A stretch of 21,566 bases of DNA. Source: Mycoplasmoidaceae bacterium. Its GTDB lineage: Bacteria > Bacillota_I > Bacilli_A > Mycoplasmatales > Mycoplasmoidaceae. The translations under genes were made by a program, and so were the position numbers. The stretch is taken from NCBI GenBank assembly GCA_024427105.1, contig JAKSVR010000014.1, forward strand, positions 1 through 21,566. Direction: 5' to 3'. Positions 1-8,090 of this stretch are shown one piece after another (the first letter of the stretch is position 1; every line of letters starts with the position of its first letter). The notes beneath the pieces were generated by a model. The model searched no databases. It saw only the letters and a program-made list of their open reading frames with translations, and was not told where the DNA came from.

Positions 1-273
1 GTTTTTAACATAGTCAGCGTGTCCTGGACAGTCAACGTGTGCATAGTGTCTCTTATCTGTTTGATATTCAACGTGTGAAGTATTAATAGTTATACCACGC
101 GCTTTTTCTTCTGGCGCACTATCAATTTGTGCGTAGTCTTTCTTTTCTGCTAAACCCTTCTTTGCTAAGTAAGTACAAATAGCAGCAGTTAATGTTGTTT
201 TACCGTGGTCGATGTGACCGATAGTACCAATATTAACGTGTGGTTTAGTACGATCGAATTTTCCGATTGCCAT
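1..273 (-). CDS. tuf: Elongation factor Tu, 5' part only (runs off the window)
   Basis: EF-Tu is the GTPase that brings aminoacyl-tRNA to the ribosomal A site. The window holds the first 91 codons, read right to left from ATG at 273; the rest lies beyond base 1. The G1 P-loop GHIDHGKT is at residues 19-26, the switch I region with RGITI at about 59-63, and the G3 motif DCPGH at 81-85, so the identity is secure. A Shine-Dalgarno AAGGAGA (complement at 281-287) lies 7 nt before the ATG and supports this start. A TATAAT -10 box sits upstream on the minus strand. clpB lies upstream in the same direction with about 75 bp between them and no convincing terminator, so some read-through from clpB is possible. 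Confidence 0.97.
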   Translation of the reverse strand, partial: MAIGKFDRTKPHVNIGTIGHIDHGKTTLTAAICTYLAKKGLAEKKDYAQIDSAPEEKARGITINTSHVEYQTDKRHYAHVDCPGHADYVKN

Positions 274-310
274 ATTATTTTCTCCTTAAATTTTTTTAAT
301 ATGTATATTT

Positions 311-316
311 ATTATA
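311..316 (-). promoter_or_regulatory. Candidate -10 box of tuf
   Basis: TATAAT on the minus strand about 38 nt before the tuf start, predicting a leader of roughly 30 nt. The -35 region at about 334-339 (TATGTA) is weak, as is common in mycoplasmas. Placement is by pattern only. Confidence 0.5.
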
Positions 317-348
317 TAGATAAATCACTTTTTTACATATAAAAATGA

Positions 349-2484
349 TTAACTACCAAAAGGGTATACTGATACCTTTTTTGTCTTGCTATCAATTCCT
401 AATTCATATTTCTTATTTTTCTTAATATTATTGCTAATAATTTCATTAGCTAAAACATTCTCAATGTTTCTTTGAATAAAACGCTTAATTGGTCTTGCTC
501 CGAAAGCTGGTTCATATGCTTCATTAGCTATTCAATCAATAATTTTTTTATCAAAGCTGATATTATATTCTTGTTCTAATAAACGCTTTGAAACTTCTTT
601 TAGTTGGGCTTGAACAATTTCTTTAATATTGTTTGGACTTAAAGAATTAAAGACTATTATTTCATCAATTCTATTAATAAATTCTGGACGTAAACGTAGT
701 TTGATTTCATCAAGAACTTTCTTTTTATCACCATCTAAAACGTGCTGTCCACCAATGTTTGATGTCATGATAATAATTGTATTTTTAAAGTTTACATAAC
801 GGCCATGACTATCTTTTAATTGCCCATCATCTAATACCTGCAATAAAATATTTAACACGTCAACATGGGCTTTTTCAATTTCATCAAATAAAACAACTGA
901 ATATGGTTTTGTTCTAACTGCGTCAGTTAATAAACCACCTTGTTCATATCCAACATATCCTGCAGGTGCTCCAATTAACTTACTAACAGTGTGTTTTTCC
1001 ATATATTCAGACATATCAAATCTAATCATTTGTTTTTCTGAATCAAACATATTTAGAGCTAATGCTTTAGCAAGTTGCGTTTTCCCAACACCTGTTGGTC
1101 CCAAAAATAAGAAAGAACCAATTGGACGATTTGGATCATTGATACCAGCTCGACCTCTTAGTACTGCATTAGCTACTAATTCAACTGCTTCATCTTGTCC
1201 TTTAACTGTCTTTTTAATATCAATAGCTAAATTATTCAATTTAGTTTGTTCAGATTGAAGCAATTTATTTAAAGGAATATTTGTTGTTTGAGAAATAACC
1301 TCAGCAACTTCATTAACAGTTACTGAATCAGAGAAATTGTGACCAGAAGCATTTCTTTCAAATGCATCTTCAAGTTCTTTTAACTGTTTAGTGTGAGAAG
1401 GAATTGATGAATAAAGCAATTTACTTGCTTTTTCAAATTCACCTTCTTGTTGTAAACGTTCTGCTTCAAGTTTTTCATTATCTAATTTTGTTTTTAAATC
1501 ATTAATCTTTTTATGTTCATCTTTATTTTTATTTCATTCAGATAATTCTTTATCTTGGACTTTCTTTAGTTGTGATAATTGTTTTTCAATATCACTTAAA
1601 CTCTTTTTAGATTTTTCATCTTCTTCTTTGCTTAATGCTGCTCTAGCAGTTTCAAGATAAATAATCTCACGATTTCTTTTGTCAAGTTCAGGTGGTAATG
1701 AATGGAATTGTGTCTTAACTTTAGCTGCAGCTTCATCAATTAAATCAATTGATTTATCTGGTAAATAACGATCAGAAATATAACGATCAGATAAATTAAC
1801 TGCTGCAACTAGAGCAGAGTCATGAATCTTAACTTGATGGAATAATTCTCAACGTTCTTTTAAACCACGCATGATAGTTAGTGCTTCTTCTTTTGTTGGT
1901 TCAACAACTAAAACTTTTTGCATTCGACGTTCAAGCGCTGAATCTTTTTCAATGTATTGACGATATTCATTAATAGTTGTTGCACCAATAACTTTAATTT
2001 CGCCACGAGCCATCATCGGTTTTAAAATGTTAGCAGCATCCATAGTGCTACTACCTGAGTTTTTACCTGTGCCAACTAATTGATGGATTTCGTCAATAAA
2101 AAGAATAATGTTACCATCAGATTCTTTAACTTGCTTAATAACATTATTAAGACGTTGTTCAAATTGCCCTTGATAACTTGCTCCCGCAATTAAACTTGCT
2201 AGAGACAGTTCATAAACTTCTTTGCCAATTAAATTGTTAGGTACATCTTTATTAACTATTCGTTGAGCAAATCCTTCAACAATTGCTGTTTTTCCTACAC
2301 CTGGTTCACCAATCAACACAGGATTATTTTTGGTTTTTCGTGAAATGATTTCAATTAATCTACGAATCTCTTTTTCGCGTCCAATAATTGGGTCAACCTT
2401 ATTGTCCCTAACATCTTGAGTAATGTTCCTGCCAAATTGTTTTAAGGCATTTTCGTCATCTGGTTTTTGATAATTAAATTCCAT
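349..2484 (-). CDS. clpB: Disaggregase ClpB, short form lacking the N-domain
   Basis: ClpB is the ATP-driven hexameric disaggregase that rescues aggregated proteins with DnaK. The 711-aa frame is continuous only with TGA read as Trp (for example at 532-534, 1534-1536 and 1849-1851). Nucleotide-binding domain 1 has Walker A GEPGVGKT at 59-66 and Walker B with DE at 131-132. The coiled-coil middle domain, rich in Lys/Glu/Leu, spans about 260-380. Domain 2 has Walker A GPTGVGKT at 462-469, a GYVGYEQGG pore loop near 509-517 and Walker B DE at 534-535. The C-terminal small domain contains the GARPIKR motif. The substrate-binding N-domain (about 145 residues in E. coli) is absent, so the gene encodes only the equivalent of the short isoform, as in other mycoplasmas. 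A GAGGT Shine-Dalgarno (complement at 2493-2497) and a CIRCE operator precede it, so HrcA-controlled heat induction is expected. Confidence 0.97.
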
Positions 2485-2505
2485 AATTTATTACCTCACA
2501 AACCA

Positions 2506-2511
2506 ATTATA
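2506..2511 (-). promoter_or_regulatory. Candidate -10 box of clpB
   Basis: TATAAT on the minus strand, 22 nt before the clpB ATG and 8 nt downstream of the CIRCE element. This puts the operator across the -35/spacer region, where bound HrcA would block RNA polymerase. It implies a very short leader of about 15 nt. Confidence 0.55.
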
Positions 2512-2519
2512 CAATATTT

Positions 2520-2546
2520 TTAGCACTCTTACTAATAAAGTGCTAA
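2520..2546 (-). promoter_or_regulatory. CIRCE element (HrcA operator) of clpB
   Basis: The inverted repeat TTAGCACTC, a 9-nt spacer and AAGTGCTAA match the CIRCE consensus (TTAGCACTC-N9-GAGTGCTAA) at 17 of 18 arm positions; the one difference is the first base of the right arm. It lies between the stop codon of the upstream phosphoesterase and the clpB -10 box. CIRCE is the known binding site of the heat-shock repressor HrcA; hrcA itself is not in the window. Confidence 0.95.
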
Positions 2547-2573
2547 TTTATCATTTAATAAAAAAATTAGGTT

Positions 2574-3956
2574 TTACCTAACTTTTTGTTTTTTACCATT
2601 CTTTTTGCTTAATTGGTATTTAGTCAATTCAGTGTAGTACATTGCACAATAGATGGCAGTTAATGGAAGAATTATTCATAGGGTAATAGAGAAACCTTTC
2701 ACGTTGTATGTAAGATTGCCTCTAGTTGCCTTTCATAATTCAGTTTTTAGGTTGTCAAATACCCCACTTAATTGGTTATATTCATTATTAACAGTTAATG
2801 TTTGTCCTTTTCTAACAATGAATTCACTAGCTCCATCAATAAATGGACATATTGAATTATCTAAAACATAACCAATATCAAAAATCCAATTTTTACGAGA
2901 AAATCTTGAGTTATATGAGTTGTATTGTAAACCAAGTGAATAAATCAATTTAACGCCTTTATAAGATAATGCTAAATTATTAATATGGTCATGTCCAAAT
3001 ACCATTGTTGGATTTTTATCCAAATGATTTTCTAGAACATCAAATACACCACTGTTTGTACCATCATAGCAAATTGATTCATCTTTAATTCCCCATAGAT
3101 ATTTAGAATCTGGATTCTTACCAATTGTGTCTCAACAATCTTGCATTTCTATGAAAGGTTTATGTGTAAAGCCAATAATTTCATTACCAGCATTTGTTAA
3201 CTGATTTTCAAGTCATTCGCACACATATTCATTTTTATGATCAATAGTCATACAATCAAAAAAGAATATTGATTGCAACACAGCATGTTCTTTTCCAATA
3301 ACATCAATTCGGTTAGTGCCATAACCAAAATGTGATGGATCAGTATCTTGATAACTTCTTGCTAAACAATGGGCAGCAGGTTTGTGATCTTGGTTTCGTT
3401 CAATACCAGATAATACATTAAATGCTTTTTCTCTTGAAGGCCAATATTCCGAACTACTACGGTCTTTTTCTCAACCTTCACCATCATGGTTTCCTAATAC
3501 AAATGTTCAATATTGGTTTCTTTCTTCAAAAAAGTCTATCATTTCATACGGAAGTTTTGTTGCAGTACTACGAGAAATAGTATCTCCACATAAAACTATT
3601 AAATCAGGATGTTCAGTTTGAATATATTGATCTAAAACTTTAAGACAGAAGTCATTTGCTGTCTCACTAAAATGTAAATCTGTAACCGTTAAAATTTTAA
3701 AATCATCTAAAAAGTCTCCATTTTTTTCTTTCCATATTTTCATTGGTTCAGTTGATGTTTTTTCAGTGAAATGAACATTACCTTTGGTAGTGGTAGAGTT
3801 TTCAGAAATTCCACCATAGGTTATTTTAGGGTCATGCCCTGAAGCTTTTGTTCCGATTCAACAACCAAACAAAAATAACAGCAAAGTGCTAATGATTGTA
3901 GTAATAATGAATAACGGTGTTTTAAATTCAAATAATTTATCTTTCTTAATTGTCAT
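2574..3956 (-). CDS. Membrane-anchored calcineurin-like metallophosphoesterase
   Basis: The 460-aa product carries the full dimetal phosphoesterase motif set: D-L-H at 93-95, G-D at 124-125, GNHD at 155-158, a motif His at 265 (FTHKP) and GHDH at 321-324. Such enzymes hydrolyse phosphomonoesters or phosphodiesters; the substrate cannot be told from sequence. A hydrophobic segment at about residues 15-34 ends in LFGC, which could be an uncleaved anchor or an atypical lipobox with Cys near 34. A second segment at about 422-441 precedes a Lys/Arg-rich tail. With a cytosolic basic tail the catalytic domain would lie outside the cell, as in a surface nucleotidase or nuclease. In-frame TGA codons (for example 2733 and 3858) are Trp. 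The start at 3956 has no Shine-Dalgarno and sits about 8 nt after a TATAAT box, suggesting a leaderless mRNA. Met72 (3743) is an alternative but would remove the first membrane segment. Confidence 0.88.
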
Positions 3957-3964
3957 AGATAAAA

Positions 3965-3970
3965 ATTATA
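3965..3970 (-). promoter_or_regulatory. Candidate -10 box of the phosphoesterase gene
   Basis: TATAAT on the minus strand with only 8 nt between its end and the ATG at 3956. Transcription would begin at or within 1-3 nt of the start codon, giving a leaderless message. Confidence 0.5.
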
Positions 3971-3995
3971 TAGGATATATAAAAGGATAAAAAAG

Positions 3996-4025
3996 CAAAA
4001 TAAAAAGACTAGTATAACTAGTCTT
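3996..4025 (-). terminator. Rho-independent terminator after tRNA-Arg
   Basis: AAGACTAG (4005-4012) pairs with CTAGTCTT (4018-4025) around a 5-nt loop. On the minus strand the stem is followed by a T-rich tract (TTTTTATTTT). It lies 7 nt beyond the encoded CCA of the tRNA and before the phosphoesterase promoter, separating the two units. Confidence 0.85.
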
Positions 4026-4032
4026 GATTTAA

Positions 4033-4109
4033 TGGCGCGCCAGAGAGGATTCGAACCTCCGACCACGCGCTTAGAAGGCGCGTACTCTATCCAACTGAGC
4101 TACTGGCAC
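4033..4109 (-). tRNA. tRNA-Arg (anticodon UCU)
   Basis: The 77-nt minus-strand sequence folds into a standard cloverleaf. The acceptor stem GTGCCAG pairs with CTGGCGC (one G-T wobble), followed by discriminator G and an encoded CCA (complement at 4033-4035). The D-arm contains AGCTCAGTTGGATAGAG. The anticodon stem CGCGC/GCGCG holds the loop CTTCTAA, giving anticodon TCT. The T-arm has the GTTCGAATC loop. It reads AGA/AGG, the favoured arginine codons in AT-rich mycoplasmas. It stands alone, with its own promoter and terminator. Confidence 0.97.
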
Positions 4110-4120
4110 ATCGTTTATGT

Positions 4121-4126
4121 ATTATA
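4121..4126 (-). promoter_or_regulatory. Candidate -10 box of tRNA-Arg
   Basis: TATAAT on the minus strand, 11 nt upstream of the mature tRNA 5' end. This is the expected spacing for a short leader removed by RNase P. Confidence 0.55.
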
Positions 4127-4180
4127 TACAATATATATTTTACACTATTATCTTATTTCATAATTATTCGTTTTATACTT

Positions 4181-4186
4181 TATAAT
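4181..4186 (+). promoter_or_regulatory. Candidate -10 box of tig
   Basis: TATAAT 28 nt before the tig ATG, diverging from the tRNA-Arg promoter. The predicted start of transcription is near 4193. No clear -35 is visible. Confidence 0.5.
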
Positions 4187-4214
4187 CTAATAACTCAAAT
4201 TAAAGGACCTAACG

Positions 4215-5543
4215 ATGAAAGTTTTATCTGTTAAGAATAATAAATTAAATACCACATTTACTGTGGAATTAGATGCTAAACCATGAAAAGATAGCTTTAA
4301 TAAAGCTAAAAGAGATTTAGCTAAAAATATCCAAATCCAAGGTTTTAGAAAAGGCCATGTGCCACAATCTGAAATTGACAAGCGTGTATCAGTTGCTGAT
4401 ATTACAATGCGTGCGTTGGATAAACAACAATCAAAAATTGTTCAAGATGTCATTGCTACAAGTGAATTTAAGAAATCACCTTGTCTTGATGCCGTTAATC
4501 GTTTAGAAGTTGAAAAAATTGAACCAACTCCTGTTTTAAGAGTTACTTTTGATAATGTCCCAGAAGCATCTGGTTTTACATCAAAAGATGTAAAAGAATT
4601 AGTTTTACCGCCATTTAAAGCACCAGAAGTATCTGATGCAATGGTTAACAATCAAATTAAAATGATGATTAAACCTGATGCAATGGTCGCTGAAAAGAAA
4701 GATGCTGTTGTTGCTAAAGGTGACATTGCTGTTATTGACTTTACTGGTTATATTGATGACAAACCATTCAAAGGTGGACAAGGTTCTAACTTTGAATTAG
4801 AAATTGGTTCTAAATCATTCATTGATAATTTTGAAGACCAACTAATTGGTTGCAAAAAAGGTGACAAGAAAGATGTTAATGTAACTTTCCCTAAAGACTA
4901 TGGTTCAAAAGATCTTGCTGGTAAACCTGCAAAATTTGTAGTAGAAATAAAAGATGTTAAAACAATTGAATATCCTGAAATTACTAAAGATTATTGCAAA
5001 AAGTTTATGATGGATTGTAGCAATAAAAAAGAACTACATGATCACATTAAAGATTTATTTATTCAAGAAGCAAAAGCTCGTTATCAAGAAACAGCTGTAA
5101 GAATTATTAATGATACTATTAGTAAAAAAGCCGTATTAAACTATTATCCTAATAGTTTATTAAATGTTCATAAGAATCAAATTATGCGTCAATATGAACA
5201 AGAAGCTAACCGTGCTGGTTTTAAGACTCTTGATCAATATAAGAAAGCATTACATTTAAATCAAGATCAATTTGAAGCATCATTAAATAGTGCTGCAAGA
5301 ACTACATTAACTGTAACATTAGTTTATGAACAATTAATTGATGAATATAAACTTAAAGCTACTGATGCAGAACTAAAAGATTATGTTAATAAACTAACAA
5401 GATATCTAGGTGATGCAAAGCGTGCTCAAGAAGCTTTTGAAAAGAACAAGGATTATGCAGAAAGCACAATTGTTCGTGATAAGTTAATTAAAAAGTTCAT
5501 TGATGAAGCTAAAAAAGAAGAAGAAAAGAAAACATCTAAATAG
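4215..5543 (+). CDS. tig: Trigger factor (ribosome-associated chaperone)
   Basis: Trigger factor binds ribosomal protein uL23 at the exit tunnel and shields nascent chains. The 442-aa length is usual for the family. The ribosome-binding signature GFRKG is at about residues 43-47 in the N-terminal domain. An FKBP-type peptidyl-prolyl isomerase domain spans about 165-252 (GDIAVIDFTGYIDDKPF onward). The long helical C-terminal chaperone domain fills the rest and ends in a Lys/Glu-rich tail. The start at 4215 is preceded by AAAGGA (4202-4207) and gives the complete N-domain. A later Met at residue 49 would remove the ribosome-binding loop. Trp24 is encoded by TGA (4284), so a standard-code reading hides the true start. 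Its stop codon lies in the loop of its own terminator. lon follows after 142 bp with its own operator, so the two are co-oriented but probably separate units. Confidence 0.96.
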
Positions 5544-5560
5544 ATGTTTTTTTTATTTTT
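5529..5560 (+). terminator. Rho-independent terminator overlapping the tig stop codon
   Basis: AAACATC (5530-5536) pairs with GATGTTT (5543-5549), followed by a T-rich tract to 5560. The TAG stop (5541-5543) falls in the loop and at the base of the right arm, so the last codons of tig also form the hairpin. Confidence 0.85.
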
Positions 5561-5615
5561 TCCGAAAATTTAATATTTTTGGGTAAATATGTATATAGAT
5601 AGGGCCATACCTATT

Positions 5616-5621
5616 TATACT
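5616..5621 (+). promoter_or_regulatory. Candidate -10 box of lon
   Basis: TATACT upstream of the CIRCE element would put the operator in the 5' leader. A second possibility, TAAAAT at 5661-5666, overlaps the right CIRCE arm but leaves almost no leader. Sequence alone does not decide. Confidence 0.35.
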
Positions 5622-5636
5622 AAAAGTTAAAATAAA

Positions 5637-5663
5637 TTAGCACTCTTTCCAATAATGTGCTAA
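5637..5663 (+). promoter_or_regulatory. CIRCE element (HrcA operator) of lon
   Basis: TTAGCACTC, a 9-nt spacer and ATGTGCTAA: 16 of 18 arm positions match the CIRCE consensus, with both differences at the first two bases of the right arm. It lies 22 nt before the lon ATG. It places Lon in the HrcA heat-shock regulon together with ClpB, as known for several mycoplasmas. Confidence 0.93.
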
Positions 5664-5685
5664 AATAGTATTAGGAGGGTTATTT

Positions 5686-8055
5686 ATGAAAAATCAAAAT
5701 AACAAAAATCTATTAATTACTAGAGGAGTGATTTGTTTCCCAAATATTGAGAAAGATATTGAAATTGCCCGAGAGACATCAATTAATTCTATTAATGATG
5801 CTTATGACCATGGTAATAAGGAAATCATTATTACTGCTCAGATTAACCCTAAATTAGATAATGTCAAGAAAATTGATGAAATCTATAATATTGGTGTATT
5901 GGCTAAAATTACAAAATTAGCTAAGACAGAAGGGGAAATGACAATTACCATTGTCCCTAAGTCTAGAGTCTTAATCAATAGTATTGCTATTGATAATACC
6001 AAGAAAATCACTAAATGTGAATTTACTGAGATTAATGATCAACAACTATACAAAATTGATGAGTCTAAAGAATTTGAAACATTATTAGAGTTATTAAATC
6101 GTTATGATCAAAAAATTACTGCTCGTATTCGAGATGTAATTATTGAAAATGAAAAGAAAGGTAAAACCAATGATTTCATTGATTTAGTTTATGAAATAGC
6201 TAATGCTTTACCAGTACATTTTGATCAAAAGCAACAAATCTTAGCTCTAAATACATTAGCGCTAAAGATTGATGCACTAACCGGAATGCTATCTAATCCT
6301 AATGACTTATCAATTGTTGAAAAAGATATTAATAAGAAATTAAACGAAAGTTTAAATAAACAACAACGTGAATTCTATTTACGTGAAAAGATGAGAACTA
6401 TTAAGGAAGAATTAGGTGAAATTTCTTCACGAGAAAATGATTCAGCTGATTTTCGTAAACGTTTAAGAGAAAATCCTTATCCTAGACATATTAAAGAAAA
6501 ACTTGAATCAGAAATTAATCATCTTGAATCTTCTAACCCGCAAGAATCATCAATGATTCGAACATACATTGAATGATTGCTAAACATTCCATGATGACAA
6601 GAAAGTAAAGATAATGATAACTTTAACGAAGTTAAAGCTACCTTAGATTCTAGTCACTATGGACTAGAAAAAGTTAAAGAAAGAATTATTGAATACTTAG
6701 CAGTCCGTGCTAAGAGTAGAAACACTAAAGCACCAATTATTTGTTTGGTTGGTCCACCAGGTGTTGGTAAATCCTCTTTAGCTAAATCAATTGCAGATGC
6801 TTTACATAAACCATTTGTAAAAATGGCTCTTGGTGGTGTTAAAGACGAATCAGAAATTCGTGGACACCGAAGAACTTATTTAGGTTCAATGCCAGGTAGA
6901 ATTATTAAGGCAATGAAAAAAGCCGGAGTAATTAACCCACTATTCTTATTAGATGAAATTGATAAAATGTCTTCTGATCAAAGAGGTGATCCTGCTTCAG
7001 CAATGCTAGAAGTATTAGATCCAGAACAAAACTCACGTTTTAGTGATAACTATATTGAAGAAGACTATGACTTATCAAAAGTTATGTTTGTTGCAACAGC
7101 TAACTACGCTGAACAAATACCAGCAGCATTATATGACCGTCTAGAAATTATTGAACTAACTTCATATACTGAACTAGAAAAATTAGCTATCGCTAAAAAA
7201 TACTTAATTCCAAAAGTATTAAACGATTCTGGATTAACTAATGTTGACTTGACTTTTGATGATAGTGCATTAATGTTTATTATTCGTCACTATACACAAG
7301 AAGCAGGTGTGCGAGAACTAGAAAGAATGATTCGTAAGATTGCTAGAAAGGTAGTTGTTGAACAGCTTTCAACTAAAAAGAAATCTAGCAAGAACATTGA
7401 TAAAGCTGCTGCTAAGTTCTACCTAGATAAAGAAATCTTTGAATATAACATCAAAGAAAAGGTTAATATCCCAGGTGTTGTTAATGGTATGGCATACACT
7501 TCAGCTGGTGGTGACTTACTACAAATTGAAGTAACTCACTTCAAAGGCAAAGGTGGAGTCAAAATTACTGGTAACCTTAAAGAAACAATGAAAGAATCAG
7601 CAGAAGTTGCTTTAGCCTATGTTAAAGCTAATGCCAAGAAGTTTGGGATTAAAGATGTAAATTTTGATAAAACCGACATTCATATCCATGTTCCAACTGG
7701 TGGAGTACCAAAAGATGGACCTTCAGCAGGTGTAACATTAACAACAGCCATCATTTCTGCTTTAACTAACCGATCAGTTAAATCAACATTATCAATGACT
7801 GGGGAAATAACTTTACGTGGTAAAGTTCTAATCATTGGTGGAGTTAAAGAAAAAACAATTTCCGCTCATCGTGGTGGCGTTAATACTATTATTATTCCAT
7901 TGCGTGATGAACGTTTCTTAAAGGATGTTCCTCCTGAAGTTAAAGATAACATCACCGTTTATCTGGTTGAAAACTATGATGAAATCTATAACATTGTCTT
8001 TAAAAATAAACCACTTAAAGAAACTAAAGTTATTAAAGGCAAAAATGTAAAATAA
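5686..8055 (+). CDS. lon: ATP-dependent protease La (Lon)
   Basis: Lon is a cytosolic hexameric AAA+ serine protease that degrades misfolded and regulatory proteins. The 789-aa frame is continuous with TGA read as Trp (a cluster at about 6574-6597 falls in the conserved WLLNIPWW region). The N-terminal LON substrate-binding domain covers about residues 1-190, followed by a coiled-coil linker. The AAA+ module has Walker A GPPGVGKS at 356-363, the RGHRRTYLGSMPG segment at about 392-404 and Walker B with DE at 423-424. The C-terminal protease domain has the PKDGPSAG motif with catalytic Ser680 and its partner Lys723 (43 residues later, as in E. coli). A strong Shine-Dalgarno AGGAGGG (5673-5679) supports the start at 5686. 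A CIRCE operator precedes the gene and a strong hairpin ends it. Confidence 0.98.
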
Positions 8056-8080
8056 AAAAAGAGGCAATGCCTCTTTTTTT
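8054..8080. terminator. Bidirectional terminator between lon and the surface protein gene
   Basis: GAGGC (8061-8065) pairs with GCCTC (8069-8073) around a 3-nt loop, extended by A7 on the left and T7 on the right. This gives a T-run on both strands. It starts inside the lon stop codon and lies 10 nt beyond the stop codon of the convergent surface protein gene. Confidence 0.92.
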
Positions 8081-8090
8081 GTTTGCTTAA

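Noticed and set aside
322..350. Weak hairpin between clpB and tuf
   Set aside because: The stem is mostly A-T with a bulge and lacks a following T-run in the clpB direction, so I do not call it a terminator.
349..2484. clpB, lon, rpoD, leuS and others appear split by TGA codons, suggesting pseudogenes
   Set aside because: All breaks are TGA at positions where the families have Trp or a tolerated residue, and the frames join perfectly under code 4. There are no TAA/TAG or frameshifts.
5599..5614. Small inverted repeat ATAGG...CCTAT before lon
   Set aside because: Only 5 bp of stem and no second copy seen; not enough to claim an operator or riboswitch.
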